DNA of 64,000 bases from Coffea arabica (taxonomy: Eukaryota > Streptophyta > Magnoliopsida > Gentianales > Rubiaceae): positions 10,293,557 to 10,357,556 of the forward strand of contig NC_092320.1 in NCBI RefSeq assembly GCF_036785885.1. Direction: 5' to 3'. A model generated the notes under the pieces. The model had not been told where the DNA came from. It did not search any database and was given only the letters and a program-made list of their open reading frames with translations. This document shows positions 13,419 to 26,780 of the stretch, in pieces (position 1 is the stretch's first letter; the number at the start of each line of letters is the position of its first letter). A program made the translations under genes and the position numbers.

Positions 13419-16400
13419 ATGTTGAGAACCAACATTTTGTTGTTGATCATAGTTCTGGTATCATTTCTTAGTTGTACAGTTAGAGCCAAAGTCTCTTATG
13501 ATGGCAGGTCATTCATCATTAATGGTCAGAGAAAAATTCTTATTTCTGGCTCCATTCATTATCCCAGAAGCACTCCTGAGGTAACAATCGCCAATATGAA
13601 TATCCCCTGTTTTTTTCTTTTCGAGTATGCATGCTTTAGTGATGAATTTCTTTCTGATGAGTCTTTTTTCTTTTTTCAACTTATTTACTTGGGGTGGGAT
13701 GCAGATGTGGCCTGATCTTATACAGAAGGCTAAAGACGGAGGCTTGGATGTGATACAAACATATGTATTTTGGAATGTGCACGAGCCTTCTCCTGGAAGG
13801 GTATTCTTGAATTTCCAATCCACTTTTTTCTTGAACAATGATCAATTCTATCTGAAAACTAAAGGTTCCTTCCTGTAATCTATATTTATCTCGAATTTGT
13901 ATTTCTGCAGTATAATTTTGAGGGCAGGGGCGATATCGTCAGATTCCTCAAGCTAGTAAAAGCTGCTGGTCTTTACGCCCATCTTCGCATTGGCCCCTAC
14001 ATTTGTGCAGAATGGAACTTTGGGTAATGCAGATAAATAACTATCTACTACATTCATACGTTCACATGTATCTTAAATTTCTTTTATTAATGTTGAAATG
14101 GGAAGTAACACTGTACTAGTAATAGAAATGTATGGGTATTGGTTTTGGTATTGAATTCCTCTGTTTCTTCTGTGTTTTAATGATGCAGGGGTTTCCCGGT
14201 CTGGCTAAAATACGTGCCCGGCATGGAATTTAGGACAGACAACGGGCCTTTTAAGGTACTAACTCAACTACAGAAGGGCCCCTTTTTAAATCCACCAATG
14301 GCTGTGTTTTATGGTTCGGTTTTAGTTTGACTTCTGAAATTTACTTTTTGACCATGACGAAGGCGGCAATGCAAGGATTTGTTACGAAAATTGTCAACTT
14401 GATGAAGTCAGAAAATTTGTTCGAGCCTCAGGGAGGACCAATTATTATGTCCCAGGTTGGAAAATAAATACTTGTGATCTTTTTTTTTTTTTTTTTGTCT
14501 GTTTCCGTGTTTCTAGATGGGTATGGGTTCTGTTTCATTCGTGGTTTTTCGTTTATTACAAGGTCTGTTGCAACCAATTCTTAGGATTTATTTGGGATAT
14601 TTGCATGTTTCCAGATAGAGAACGAGTATGGCCCAGTTGAGTGGGAGATCGGAGCTCCAGGTAAAGCATATACCAAATGGGCGGCACAAATGGCTGTTGC
14701 TCAAAACACTGGTGTTCCATGGGTCATGTGCAAGCAAGATGATGCCCCTGATCCTGTTGTAAGCAATTCTTTCTACCACCTCTTTTTTTGCCCTTTTTTT
14801 TCCGAGTTTATTAGGGTGATATAGGGCCCAAATGGTTCCTAAAGCTTTTGGTTTTGTTTATTTTGTCCCTGGAAAGATTATCTTCAATCAGTAGAGTTTG
14901 GATGTTTGGTTATATGCTTGATATTTGACCCATTAGGTTTGGCTGAACAGATTTGGCTGATCTTACCGAGGGAAGTAAATTAATGCCCACAAATATGTCG
15001 GACAAATCTATTAATCTGAAAATGAATTTTGTATTCGGCTGCTGAATTCGATGTCTTTTCTGTTCCAGCTCTTCTCTTGAAGGTGAATCTGCAAAAGCGT
15101 TCCATTTTCTGTTCTCAAGCTTCTCATACTCTTTTTATTATATTGCAGATAGACGCTTGCAATGGTTTCTACTGTGAAGGTTTTGTTCCAAACAAGCCTT
15201 ACAAACCAAAAATGTTTACTGAAATCTGGACTGGCTGGTGAGTCACTCGAAAAAAAAAAAAAAAAAAATTCCCTTTTTATCCATTCCTGCTGTTCTCTAG
15301 GTTTTCGTGCTAATTAGAAGTTAAGAAACCTTCTGATGTCCCTCCTACTATATCCCAGGTATACACAATATGGAGGACCAAATCCCCATCGACCAGCAGA
15401 GGACTTGGCATATGCAGTTGCAAGGTTTATCCAAAACAATGGTTCATTTTTCAACTACTATATGGTTAGTCAAATCTTAAATGCATATTGGGAAACAAAT
15501 TCTAGCCCACTGCCTTTATATGATTTAGGTAATTAGCTTACTATGTTTTGAAATGTCTGTGTATTTTGTGTTTTTGCATTGGTGGCCGCAGTATCACGGA
15601 GGAACAAATTTTGGCCGGACTGCTTCTGGTCTTTTTGTTGCCACTAGCTATGACTATGATGCTCCAATTGATGAATATGGTACGTTTCAGTATCATACCA
15701 ATTTTAAATCTTCGATATTTTGTAAACTGCACATAAAATGGCATATGATGATCAAAAAGGATGAATGACTGTTTCGTGCAACATCGGATGTCCCTCACAG
15801 CAAAAGTGCAGCTCTCAATATGACTGCCTGTCTCTTCAGAACTTGAATACAACTTTTCATATATGTTGTGGTTAATTTACTAGGGCTACTGAATGAACCA
15901 AAATGGGGGCACCTGAGAGATCTGCATAAGGCTATCAAACAATGCGAACCAGCTATGGTTTCAACGTATCCCACAGTTATCTGGCTCGGGAAGAATCAAG
16001 AGGTAAATTGATTCCAGTTGGTTGACAACATCAGCAATTTTATTGGTGTTATCACCTCTTACTTTCTGAATCTAACTATGCTTCCATAAACTTGTTTAGG
16101 CTCATGTGTTTAAATCAAGATCTGGAGCTTGTGCTGCTTTCCTTTCTAACTATGACCCAACATACTCGGTGAGAGTGAGCTTCCAAAATCTTCCATATGA
16201 CCTGCCACCCTGGTCTGTCAGTATTCTTCCAGACTGCAAGACCGTAGTCTACAATACTGCAAAGGTAAGGAAATAGCTCTCTAAGGTGACCAGCGATTGT
16301 TTTCTTCCATTAGTCATGAAGGAGATTTGACATACATGTAAATATTCCTATCTGGTCGTTCTAATGTTTATTCTCCCCGTTTTCTGACCAAAATTTAATC

Positions 16401-18302
16401 TTTTTCTATGCATTCAAATTTCGTAGCTTTAGGCAACAATTAAACCTAAGCAACACCAGTGTATGGTCTTTTGCAGGTTAATTCCCCAAGCTCAGAGCCA
16501 TTGATGACACCTGTAGGTGGTAAATTATCATGGCAGTCGTACACTGATGAAACACCCTCTGCAGACGACAGTGATGTGCTTGTAATGAATGGATTGTGGG
16601 AGCAATTGAACGTGACAAGAGATTCCTCGGACTATTTGTGGTACCTGACAGAGTGAGTGTATATTATCTAATAAGTTCTTTAAAGCATTTTGTAAATCCT
16701 GTATCTAGATCTCAGTATCACTTTCAGTCTTCCTTTTAACCCGTCCCTGCTTGCCTCTTTTGATTCTCCAGCGTGAATATTGCATCCAATGAAGGATTCC
16801 TGAAGAGTGGACAGGACCCCCTTTTCACTGTTATGTCAGCTGGCCATGCCTTGCATGTTTTCATTAATGGTCAACTTTCAGGTAGTTAGATTTCCATAGT
16901 GTTTGCAAATTACCAAGTTCTGCCTTGACATTCTGTACATTTCTACTCACTTTTCGTCATGTTCTTATGCTAATACTTAACGGGTCTGTTTTTAGGGACG
17001 GTGTATGGTTCATTGGACAATCCAAAACTCACATACAGTAGCAATGTAAAACTTAGAGCTGGTGTCAACAAGATTTCTTTACTTAGTGTTGCAGTGGGAT
17101 TAGCGGTTAGTTTGCAGTTGATAATGTCCACATGCTTCCTAAATATTATCACTATTTGCATTTGGTTAAGCTTTCTTCAAGCGTACTAATTGCATTTTTC
17201 ATCGTATTTCAGAATGTTGGGGTGCATTTTGAAACCTGGAATACAGGTGTTCTGGGTCCAATAACCTTGAAGGGTCTAAATGAGGGCACAAGAGACCTGA
17301 CAAAGCAGAGATGGACATACAAGGTTCATTAGTATTTGCTTTTGTTTTTACTCTATATTGTGAGTTACCAAAAGAGGAAGAAAAATTCTAGAACTTCAGT
17401 TGCATGATTAGCTCCCATATCGACAAGTAACAAAAGCCTTGGAAGAAAAAGAAGAAACAAAAGCAGTTTGGTATCACTTCCGGTATCATAGCAAACCAAA
17501 CTGTTAATTAACAAAGTCAATTAATAAGTTGAAAGTTCATTGATTTGGGCGTGTTTGCAATAGCAAGTCTTTCAAATGGCTATTTCTTTCAAGAGATTGC
17601 CAGAATGCACGCTCATGGAGTAACACTTATTTGGCTGTTCATTATCAGGTTGGTTTGAAAGGTGAAGCTCAAAGTCTCCATACTGTCACGGGAAGTGCCT
17701 CTGTCGAGTGGGCAGAAGGATCATTGTTGGCTAACAAGCAGCCTCTGACATGGTACAAGGTAATTGTGTTTACCCTTATTTTTTGGTGGTTTGACTGGCA
17801 CAAGTTAAATGTGTTCTGATGATGCCCTAATCACTTCCTCAAAATTATAATTGAGACATTTCCTGCTAAAATTTCGTTTATTAATTCAAACAATGTACAC
17901 TTCCATTCAGACTACATTCGACGCACCCCCGGGAAACGATCCAATAGCTTTAGATATGGGCAGTATGGGGAAAGGAGAAGTGTGGGTAAATGGTCAAAGC
18001 ATTGGAAGGCACTGGCCGGCATATATTGCAAATGGCAACTGTGGTGGCTGTAATTATGCCGGGACTTTCTCAGAGAAGAAATGCCAGATGTATTGTGGAA
18101 AACCTTCTCAGAGATGGTAATTAATAATTTCAGCAATTAGATTATAGATTGTGTAAGCAATGCGATAACTTCTGATGACACTCTAAATTTTAGGTACCAT
18201 ATTCCTCGTTCTTGGCTGCAGCCAAGTGGAAATCTTTTGGTTGTGTTCGAAGAATGGGGTGGTGATTCAACTTGGTTGTATTTGGTTAAAAGGACAAGAT
18301 GA
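13419..18302 (+). CDS. BGAL: beta-galactosidase, glycoside hydrolase family 35 (18 exons)
   Basis: Encodes a secreted exo-beta-galactosidase, expected to remove galactose from wall polysaccharides or glycoproteins in the apoplast. Exons: 13419-13580, 13705-13800, 13911-14023, 14189-14255, 14363-14455, 14615-14758, 15149-15237, 15359-15464, 15592-15679, 15884-16002, 16100-16264, 16477-16652, 16772-16881, 16996-17105, 17213-17323, 17649-17759, 17911-18116, 18194-18302. All have GT-AG borders and sum to 2175 nt (724 residues). A signal peptide covers residues 1-23. The GH35 signature [15 protein letters not shown] is present, with acid/base Glu near 181; the nucleophile Glu is near 250 in [18 protein letters not shown] and the beta-rich jelly-roll parts follow. 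The protein ends after [17 protein letters not shown], so it lacks the C-terminal lectin-like domain found in longer plant paralogues. The last residues differ from the usual GISLVRR-type ending. The start is fixed by the signal peptide. Confidence 0.96.
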
Positions 18303-18411
18303 CTTGGTATCCAATCCAATGCTGGGATATACGAAGGCTCCAATTTGGTGTCACGAATGAAGAACTGTATAGGCATCATTCACTGTGAATAATTCACACT
18401 CTCGACCCGAC

Positions 18412-18790
18412 TGCAAATAAGCATGATGTATGTAAACGGCATACACTCTGCAAACAAAGGATAGCTAGCTCTCTTCAGATACTTTATACAACGGGGAATA
18501 GTACATCTCCTGTGTACACATCTTTTTTAAGTTTTAGAATTATGAGAAGTCCCGTATATGTATCTCATTAGCATGTCTGTCCGATTGGAGGCAACTCCAA
18601 ATAAGCCTGATGTATGCAGATGACATGCACTGAAAATCAATGCATAGCCCCCCCCCCCCCCCCCACCTGTATCTGGTTTTCTGATAAAACTGCGACTAGT
18701 GCATCTCCTCCATAGTCCATACATATCTTCTTTAAGCCTTTTTGTTTTGAGCAATCCTGTGTGCTTATCTCAGTAGCAAAGCCTGATTGG
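18412..18790. repeat. diverged tandem duplication in the 3' flank of the beta-galactosidase gene
   Basis: Two units of about 180-195 bp, about 18412-18587 and 18597-18790, share the order AAATAAGC(A/C)TGATGTATG, TAGT(A/G)CATCTCCT, ACATATCTTCTTTAAG-like, and ATCTCA(T/G)TAGCA ending in GATTGG. The second unit contains a run of about 17 C near 18648-18664. It probably lies in the 3' UTR or just after it. Divergence suggests an old duplication. Confidence 0.65.
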
Positions 18791-19948
18791 CCTGTCACTG
18801 TAAAATGTACTGATCTGACAACAGCCTTCTTGCAATGGTTATGCAGTTGCTAATCAAACTCCAGCTTGTAAGCTTGTTACTAAGCCGGAATCCTTCAGAG
18901 AGATTGAGCAAAAATAACTGGCAATGTGTTTTGTGGGACCATAAGCTTTTTAACAAATATTAGATCCAAAGTTTCAATGTAGATAAATATTTTCAAAGAA
19001 AAAGAAAAAATAATTTATCACGGTAATTTGTCAAAATATTTTAGCAAAAGTTATATTAATCGTCACTCACATATTATTAATATGAAATTTTATTCATTCA
19101 AAATTATAATTTTAGTTGGATGATGTCGGATCCTATCATCTTCACTGTTGAGTTTTGCAAACTTTCAAACTTAACTCGTCCAAAGGTTATTTCGACAAAT
19201 TGTACAACTTTATTTTGGCATTGATCAAGTTTCCAAATCATTTCAAACATGTTCCAAACTTCAAATCAGATGAAAATCATCACCTAGACACAAACCAAAC
19301 CAAAGAATCAAACAAGAAATCCAAAACTCTAAATTTTCGACTCTATTTTCTCCACAAGACTCAAACAGAGTTGCAATCAAATTACATCCAATGATTTAAA
19401 AGATCCTTAAGATCAAAATCCATGATAAATCTGAACCCAATAATCCTCAATCGATGGACTCAATTTCTAGCAAAAATTCCAGCAAGAAGTTGACCAACAA
19501 CCAAAAGCGAGCCTCTTCTGTTTATTAGGGACCAAAATCGATCATTTTGATTCTAAGGAACTACTAAAATATCACATCAATAATATGTGAGAAATGATTG
19601 ATGCAATTTTTTCAATACTTTAGTACCAAAACATATCACTTTTTTGGGCTAATACAATCACGCCCAAAATATTTCTTTTTTGGAATAAAATAATCACATG
19701 CAAAGTACATAAGATATTACTAGTAGATTTTAAAAAGCTCGGAGAACAAATTCAGGATATATTCGTGCAAAAAAGCATCAAGGTAAAAAATACGGGGAAC
19801 AATTTGCTCCCAATAGGTTGCGTACTACATTTGCTGCAACAGCATTTACTTATACTGCACTCGTACAAAGTTAAACATTATTATCCAATCAGGCCAATGA
19901 TTCTTTTCTAATTTGCAGTGAGGAAATTTCCTTCTCTACACAATCTCC
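18791..19948. other. intergenic region between convergent genes
   Basis: The region lies between the stop codons of the plus-strand beta-galactosidase gene and the minus-strand gene ending at 19949. It is AT-rich with weak internal repetition (ACATATTATTAATATGA-like near 19069 and again near 19578), possibly a decayed transposon. No gene seen. Confidence 0.45.
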
Positions 19949-22900
19949 TCACAAGAAAGCTGATGCACCTTTCAAGGCGTCGATGACATCCTCCAGGTCC
20001 TTGTAGTCTTGGGGATCTTGTCCTTGACGTTCCCACCGTACTAAGCTATGGACGAGGTCCCTATACATTATAAGTTTTGCTGCTTCATCAGCTTTAAAAT
20101 GGAGAAGCCTCTTGACGCACTTGAGGAGATAATTTCCAACCTTCAGTTTCATGCCATGAATAAACTTTAACCCCCTCTCCTCATTTTCAAATAAAGAAGC
20201 CGACATCTTCTCAGTTACATCAGTTAGATCAAAGACAACAGAGGCTCCAGCTACAGCCTCTTCTGCCGTACATGTTTGACTCCACGTAGTTGACTCTTCC
20301 TGCCATTCACAGATCCTTCCGTTTTGCTTCAGTCCATGAATTTGTGTTTCTGTCCATTTTAAGATAGTACCAGTTGCAGCATAATGCAAAAACAATTCAC
20401 ATCCTACCTCATCTACAGAATCAAGGAATCCAATCAAAATGCCTAATGGGATCATCCTAATTAATCTACTTTGCTGGCTGCAATCTCCTTGTGATATATG
20501 TGCTGCTACAGATGCAAAACCAGTAACTTGTCTGCAATATCTAACGCACACGTCATGAAATTCCTTCAACCAGATCCAATTTGAATGATTGTCATATTTG
20601 AGGATTCTGTTTTCAAGACACACCAATTCAATTTCACTTTCTTCCTTACAGCCCCGTGATGCCTGGTGGCATTTACCTGAGCTAAAGCGCTTTGAAGTCC
20701 ATAATCCTGATAGTTTGTTCAAATAATCAACTAGCAAGTCTTGATTAGATTCGGTAACAGGGTCCAATATCCATGCAATATACCTCGCTGCAGCAGCGCA
20801 ATAAGGCACTTCCTCATCATATGATTTATCAGTGGAGTGTATCATGTACTTTAAATGGGAAATGCCCTGAAAGTCTGGAGCAGAGAAGAGTAGTAGACAG
20901 GCAAACAAGAACCAATGAGGGAAGTTTATAGCAATAGCCCTGTTGTGGAGGAGAATAAACATAAGTTTCTTTGTATAAAAAAACTGGGGAATCAAAAGAC
21001 GTGGGTCTGCCATATAGCAAAACCATACCATAGAGATTTATGATCCACCAGTTCCATCTTCAACACCCCTTGCTCAGAACTTCCATTATAGTCTTTTCCC
21101 CCCTGAGAAACCAATCTGCTTATCTTCTGAACTAGCTGCTGAAAATTTTCCCACGACAGAGGTCCAGCCAAAATTCTTATAGATTTTTGCTTGTACGGGA
21201 AATATGCATCACAAAATGGCATTTTGGACCCAGTCTCCATTGATAAGCCCCACGACATTGGTCTGGAGACTATGTCTAGAACCAGTGAAACCAACTGAAT
21301 CTGAAGCCTCAACACAGAAGCCAAACCCCTGTCATTGAATCCTACCAAGTGAGGGAGCAGAGACATCAATTCATGTGAAAATAAAGAAGCTTATTCTTTT
21401 CTGACCAAGCATAAACAAGTTGCTGCAAATAGCAATAGTTCAAAATTCTAGCACGTGAAGATCAAAAATAACAAAAAGCCATCATGACAGACACCAGAAA
21501 GCGTAAAACCCCAAGCAAAGGGGGTGAACCCAGAGTCTGCTAAACTTCAATATCAAGTAGTCAAAACATCAGACCTATTGTAGACAACAGAGTTCATGAA
21601 ATTTGTGACTAGGAACTCACGTTAGTAGATACCAATTATGCAATAGGGCCCTAGCCTCAATGAAAAGAGATGGAGCAAGCGTCAAGGATATCAGTATAGA
21701 ATGCCATTCTGTCATCTCACTGAAGGCCATACTCAGGCAAAGAAAAGGTCTTTTATTGACCTCTTGCAAGATTTGCGACATATTATGTTTTAGAAGGGCA
21801 GGATCAAGATACCAACACAGCAACCTGCAAAGGTATTGGTTAATGCAAGATATGAAACAATCTGCGCATGACATATTGAGATGAGCAAACTGTTCAAGAA
21901 ATTACAAACCATAGAGGTCCTCTAAGCTCATTGGGGAATCAACCAAGATAACATGATGATTTCAGATGTCCAGCCATCTTCTTAATTCAAGCATTTACAT
22001 TTCACAGTCCACATTTTCACATCTACACCACTTCACCACGTAAAAAGATATAAAAAGTTTTGGACACTATTTACAAATGAACAAAGAGAGAAGATGCTAC
22101 TTATAATATCATATGAGAAAGAAGATCATGTAAGTAAACATATCTCGCATGTCCAACAATCAAAATAACTAAAAGAAATGGCAATTGGTGATCTACAAAA
22201 TAACTACAAAAAGTTCTGTCTTCAAATCAGCATTCGCAAGTACGTCAATTAGAGAAGTATTAATCAGCATTCTCAAGTATGTGATGGGGATAAAAATCAG
22301 CATTCTCGAGTATGTCAACTGGATAAAAATTAATCACAAAAGAGAAGGAACATAAAATATTCAGGACATTGAAGTGAATAGCACACTTTAAGGCAACACA
22401 TTGGCTGTAAAACATAGAGACCCTCAGATTGCTATATGGAATTCCAAAGTCCAGACCACCCACCTTACTGGCATATCTCTGCTGATACAACTTTCTTTTG
22501 GCACATGGGCAAGTAGCTTTTGAAAAGAAAGTTTCCATCCATCAACTGTTTTAACATCAAGAACAGCACTTGATCCCAAAGTGTACTTAAAGCGTGAAGC
22601 CAGTACCACCATGTGTAATGCAGCATGTACCATTGAGAGAGAAAGATCTCCTACAAGATGAAAAGGACGAACAATGTAGGCTAGTATATCAATTTCAAAC
22701 ACTAATATTAGTTCAATGGTTAATGCCAATTTCAGATCAGCATTATAGATTAAAGTAAGTTCTCACACCATTACTCCCTCCGCCCAACCATTTGAAGGTG
22801 TCCTACTTAACATTTTTGCAAGTCCAAAATGTACCCATCGTAGCCATTTCTATCCTTGAAATGCTAGTACACTTGGCATCTTTTATTATTTACTAGTAGT

Positions 22901-23565
22901 AATTTTTTTGCCATATCATCCAAAACTAGCCATCACAGCATTTTTAAGTAGTGTTGAAAGCTACAAAATTGAAATACAACAAAAACGTGATGCTAATATT
23001 CTTCAGAGAATGCACCAAAACAAAAAGAATATATCACAGAAAAGCAAATTTAGAATAGAAAGAACGTCCAAAAATACCTCGATGTCCTTCCAGTTTTTCC
23101 AAAACATCAACACATGCTTCTATAATTTCCGCGCAGTCTTGCCTACAAATCGATCCGCCAACTCGCAAGACCTCATTTTTACCAATTTTAATAACCTTAC
23201 ATTCGATAGAAGACGACAGAACTGCGACGATCGTCTTTACCGTGCAATCAAACACCGATTGGAAAACCTAACAAATAAAAGAAAGTATATTTAAAATAAA
23301 AAACTAAAATACAAAAGGGAAAACGTTGAAAAAGTTGTTGATTGAGTTTAGAGAGGACCTGCGGAGCAGTGAAGCACATGAGAGAGAGCGCAGTGTCCAG
23401 AACTCTGGTGCTAGGTTGAGTTTCGCTCAGGTTGAGAGAGCGATTCAGATTGGAGATCGTGATGGCGAGATCTTCATCATCTTCATTTGTAGCCGTTGGA
23501 TCTAGGGCTCCTGCATTCGAAGCAAGCGAGGAAAAAAGAGATGTTATTTCTGAAAATTTCGTCAT
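19949..23565 (-). CDS. uncharacterised plant protein, possibly Lines family (6 exons)
   Basis: Exons in coding order: 23359-23565, 23078-23267, 22464-22650, 21621-21824, 21029-21328, 19949-20939. All borders are GT-AG with matching phases. The sum is 2079 nt (692 residues). It starts MTKFSEITSLFSSLASNAGA and ends DVIDALKGASAFL. The body is mostly helical-looking, leucine-rich sequence with no catalytic motif I can recognise, no signal peptide and no clear membrane segment. The size, and a C-terminal stretch near residues 640-675 (LLKCVKRLLHFKADEAAKL), recall Lines homologues, animal proteins of about 750 residues with N- and C-terminal LINES domains; plants carry one poorly studied relative. 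That assignment is from memory and tentative. The gene structure itself is well supported because every splice keeps the frame. It is convergent with the beta-galactosidase gene. Confidence 0.85.
22780..22870. repeat. Stowaway-like MITE end inside an intron
   Basis: TTACTCCCTCCGCCCAACC at about 22780 is typical of a Stowaway terminus. It lies in the intron between the second and third exons of the minus-strand gene at 19949-23565. I could not find a matching complementary end, so this is probably a truncated or diverged copy. Confidence 0.4.
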
Positions 23566-23932
23566 AGCATCATCATACGCTGACGGACTGATGCTCAGAA
23601 CTCAGAAGACGAAAGGTTTCCCGCCAAAAAGCGGGAAGGAGATCTCGCGCAGAGGCTTTTATGGGATGGATCGCTTCTATTGGGCTTGGGCTTCAGGTTA
23701 CCATATGGGCTTCTAAGAATAATAAAATTAGTTGTTTGCAAAATTTTCTCTCTCTGTCCCTCTTTTTTTTTAAATTTTTATTTCTTGTCCTTCCTAATTG
23801 GTAGGTGTACATAATAACGTTTGCTTAGTGTATGTTGTTTCAATTTGATATTTGTTGCTAAGTAAGGAATGGATTAAAAGCATTTGATTTATACTATTAA
23901 TAAAGAAATGGTTCGTCTAACAAGTGCGTTAC

Positions 23933-24262
23933 TGTTATAAAACTAATAAAATGAAATACTACAATAGGAATTGAAGAAGGAGTAGAGAAAGGGAGAATGA
24001 TATTCTTATATTTCAACAAGATACAAAAGTCCTCTCAAAGGGTTTCAATGTACCTCTATATATAGGCACTACAAAATTAAAGGTACATAAATCCTATTAA
24101 ACATCCACTACTACAATAATATGAAGAAACTTATTAAACGATTTCTCCACTATATGAATAGATTTATGAATTGTAACTTCTATACATAATGTAATCATAA
24201 ATCATGAATTAATTCTCTTGGGAATACAAAGGAACATCCATACTTTTAATTGTTTGATAACA
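23933..24262 (-). repeat. LTR of the copia element (3' LTR in element orientation)
   Basis: 330 bp, near-identical to 27339-27668. Termini TGTTAT/ATAACA. It is preceded, in element orientation, by the polypurine tract at 24263-24271. Confidence 0.9.
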
Positions 24263-24633
24263 CTCCCCCTTGGATGTCCATTACACAAAGAATATGCCTC
24301 GTTAAAACCTTACTAGGGAAAAATCCAGTGGGACCAAAAATTCTAGTGAAGGAAAAAGAGTACACTATTCTTGTGTATTAATTTCTCCCCCTGATGCAAA
24401 CATCATTTGAGATCTTTTAATCGTCGCATTCCAATATTCTTTGCCAATTGCACTGAGATATGGTACTTCAGGACCAAGTATCTCTTCATCTTCCTCTCAC
24501 GATCTAAAAGGATCTTTATTAGGATCTAATGATCTGACGATCATTGGAATGCTTAATATATGTGTCTTATCCATATAAAATCGCTTTAATATCTTCCGGG
24601 TATATGCAGTTTGGTGGACAAAAATTTTACATT

Positions 24634-24984
24634 TCAAATGCTCAATTTGTAAACAAGGCAGAATTTTGTCTTTCCAAAATCTTTGATCTCAAATTCTTTT
24701 CTCAAATATTCAACATTATTTTGAATCTCTTCAGGAGTTCCAATCAAATTTAGATCATCAACATATACAACAATTATCACAAAATTTGATCCATTTTTCT
24801 TAATAAAAACACATGGACATATTGGATCATTGGTATAACCTTCTTTTGTCAGACATTCATTGAGACGGTTATACCACATACGTCCAGATTGTTTGAACCC
24901 ATACAGAGACCTTTGTAATTTAATAGAATAAATATTTTTAAGATTTCCATATAAATATGCAGTAACGACGTCCATTAGACGCAT
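24634..24984 (-). pseudogene. copia reverse transcriptase fragment
   Basis: A 116-codon open frame containing SLYGFKQSGRMWYNRLNE and the reverse transcriptase active-site box YVDDLN. Both are diagnostic for Ty1/copia polyproteins. Sequence upstream in the same orientation (to about 25320) continues the domain (WKDAIQSELDSL and RYKARLV-like stretches) but is interrupted by stops. It is the remains of the pol region of the element at 23933-27668 and not a host gene. Confidence 0.88.
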
Positions 24985-26513
24985 ATCTAATTTCTCATGT
25001 ACTGCAAAACTTCACAATATAACTAAATGTAATAGCATCCACTACAGGTGAATACGTTTCATTATAATCAAATCCAAGCCTTTGTGAAAATTCTTGGGTT
25101 ACAAGTCTTGCTTTATATCTCACAATTTCATTTTTCTCATTTCTTTTTCTCACAAATACCCATTTATATCATACTGGCTTTACACCTTCAGGTGTTTGGA
25201 CTACAGGTCCAAAAAACTTTTCTTGTAGCCAGTGAGTCCAATTCAGATTGGATCGCATCTTTCCACTTTGGCCAATCATTTATACACCGACATTCATCAA
25301 CCGATCTAGATTCATGATTCTCATCAACTTCTATAATATCAAGTGCTACATTTTATTAGGCTCCAATTAAATTTTTTTTATGATTTCATTCTCTTCAGAA
25401 ATTGGCTCTTCAGGAGCAACCTCTTCAAGAGGTTGAATTTTGTCATGACATTTAATTTCCGGAAATATTTGAAATCAATTTATACCTTATTTAGGTAGGC
25501 CGGCCTTAAATTTATTTGTAGCACTTGTGCATGTCCTTCAGGGACATCAATTTTAATCAAGGTATTTCCTGCAGGAATAGTTGATTCAATAACTCTTCTA
25601 GAGTCGATATATATATATCTGACAACTGGTTTGCAATTTTCTGCAAATGAATAATTTCTTGAACTTTCAGTTCACATTATTTTGTATGAGAATCGAGGAA
25701 ATCCAATTTTTCAGGTGATTTCCTTTCGATTGATTTCTTCCTCCCCTTAATGTCGGGAATCGTAATTCATCAGAATAAATAAATCATTTAATAGATCATT
25801 CATCAAATATTTTACGATATTTAATCGTAAAAAGTGATTCATACCCGACATAAATTCTAAATTTCTTTTGGAGCCATATATAATATAAAGGGGGTATGTA
25901 TAAATACTTGTCGGCTTTCAAATATTCTCACTTTTATCAAATCACATATCCATTGGGATCAGTAAACTTCTGGTTTGCTGCAATTGATGATTATAAATCA
26001 AAATGAGAATGAAGACAACTATATCGATAACCATTTCTCTCTCGAATGGTTACTATAATATAATTAACCTTTATCTCACTTGATTTCTATATATGATCTT
26101 TATTATTGTCTCATTTAATGTCTCAATTTGATATCCATTTCAACGGATATTCAAATTCAATAAATTTTTCGAAACATGGTAAAAAGTAGTACTTTATTCA
26201 TGATAAACTTTTCTCCTACGGAGAGAAATATAGTAGTGGCTCTTCTGGAGTTTTCAATCACTTAAGCATTAACACTAATTGTGTTTGTCTCTTTTGTTGA
26301 AAAATAGTGTATATAGTAACACTTATTAATGAGACACATATCATTATCACCATAATTCTTATGGGACAAATATCATCACTATAATCCTTTGATCCCAAAT
26401 GTTAAACATCTATTTCTTTTTCGGGAAGAAAAACTAATTAAATCAATCATCATACACCTTCAGGGTGTTTAAAGAAATTGGCCATGTGAAAATGCTATTA
26501 TAATTTTGATTCG

Positions 26514-26780
26514 TCAAATGTACTTCGGGACATTTATCTTTAGGACCTTTATTTTTGTGTCCTTATCATTATTATCCCACTTCAAGTGGTAACTTTTTCT
26601 CTTGTCATGGTAAAATATATATTTACCAAAATCATAATCATGGCAACAACCATAACTAATAAATTGAAATTTAGTCGCATTCACTTCTGGGAATGGACTA
26701 GAACTAGCATGCAATAAGTACAGAATACTTCTCAAATTTCTCTTAATATTGCTACTACAGGAGCATATTCGAGAAACCAA
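26514..26780 (-). pseudogene. copia gag remnant
   Basis: An 88-codon frame with YHDKRKSYHLKWDN, resembling the basic linker that precedes the zinc knuckle of plant copia gag proteins. The expected CCHC knuckle is not intact downstream. The position, close to the 5' LTR in element orientation, fits gag. Confidence 0.55.

Noticed and set aside
21340-21422. An alternative exon start after the acceptor at 21423 in the minus-strand gene, which reads QLVYAWSEKNKLLYFHM
   Set aside because: It cannot be joined to either neighbouring exon without a stop or frameshift, while the acceptor at 21329 joins LLHNWYLL and GLASVLRLQ cleanly.
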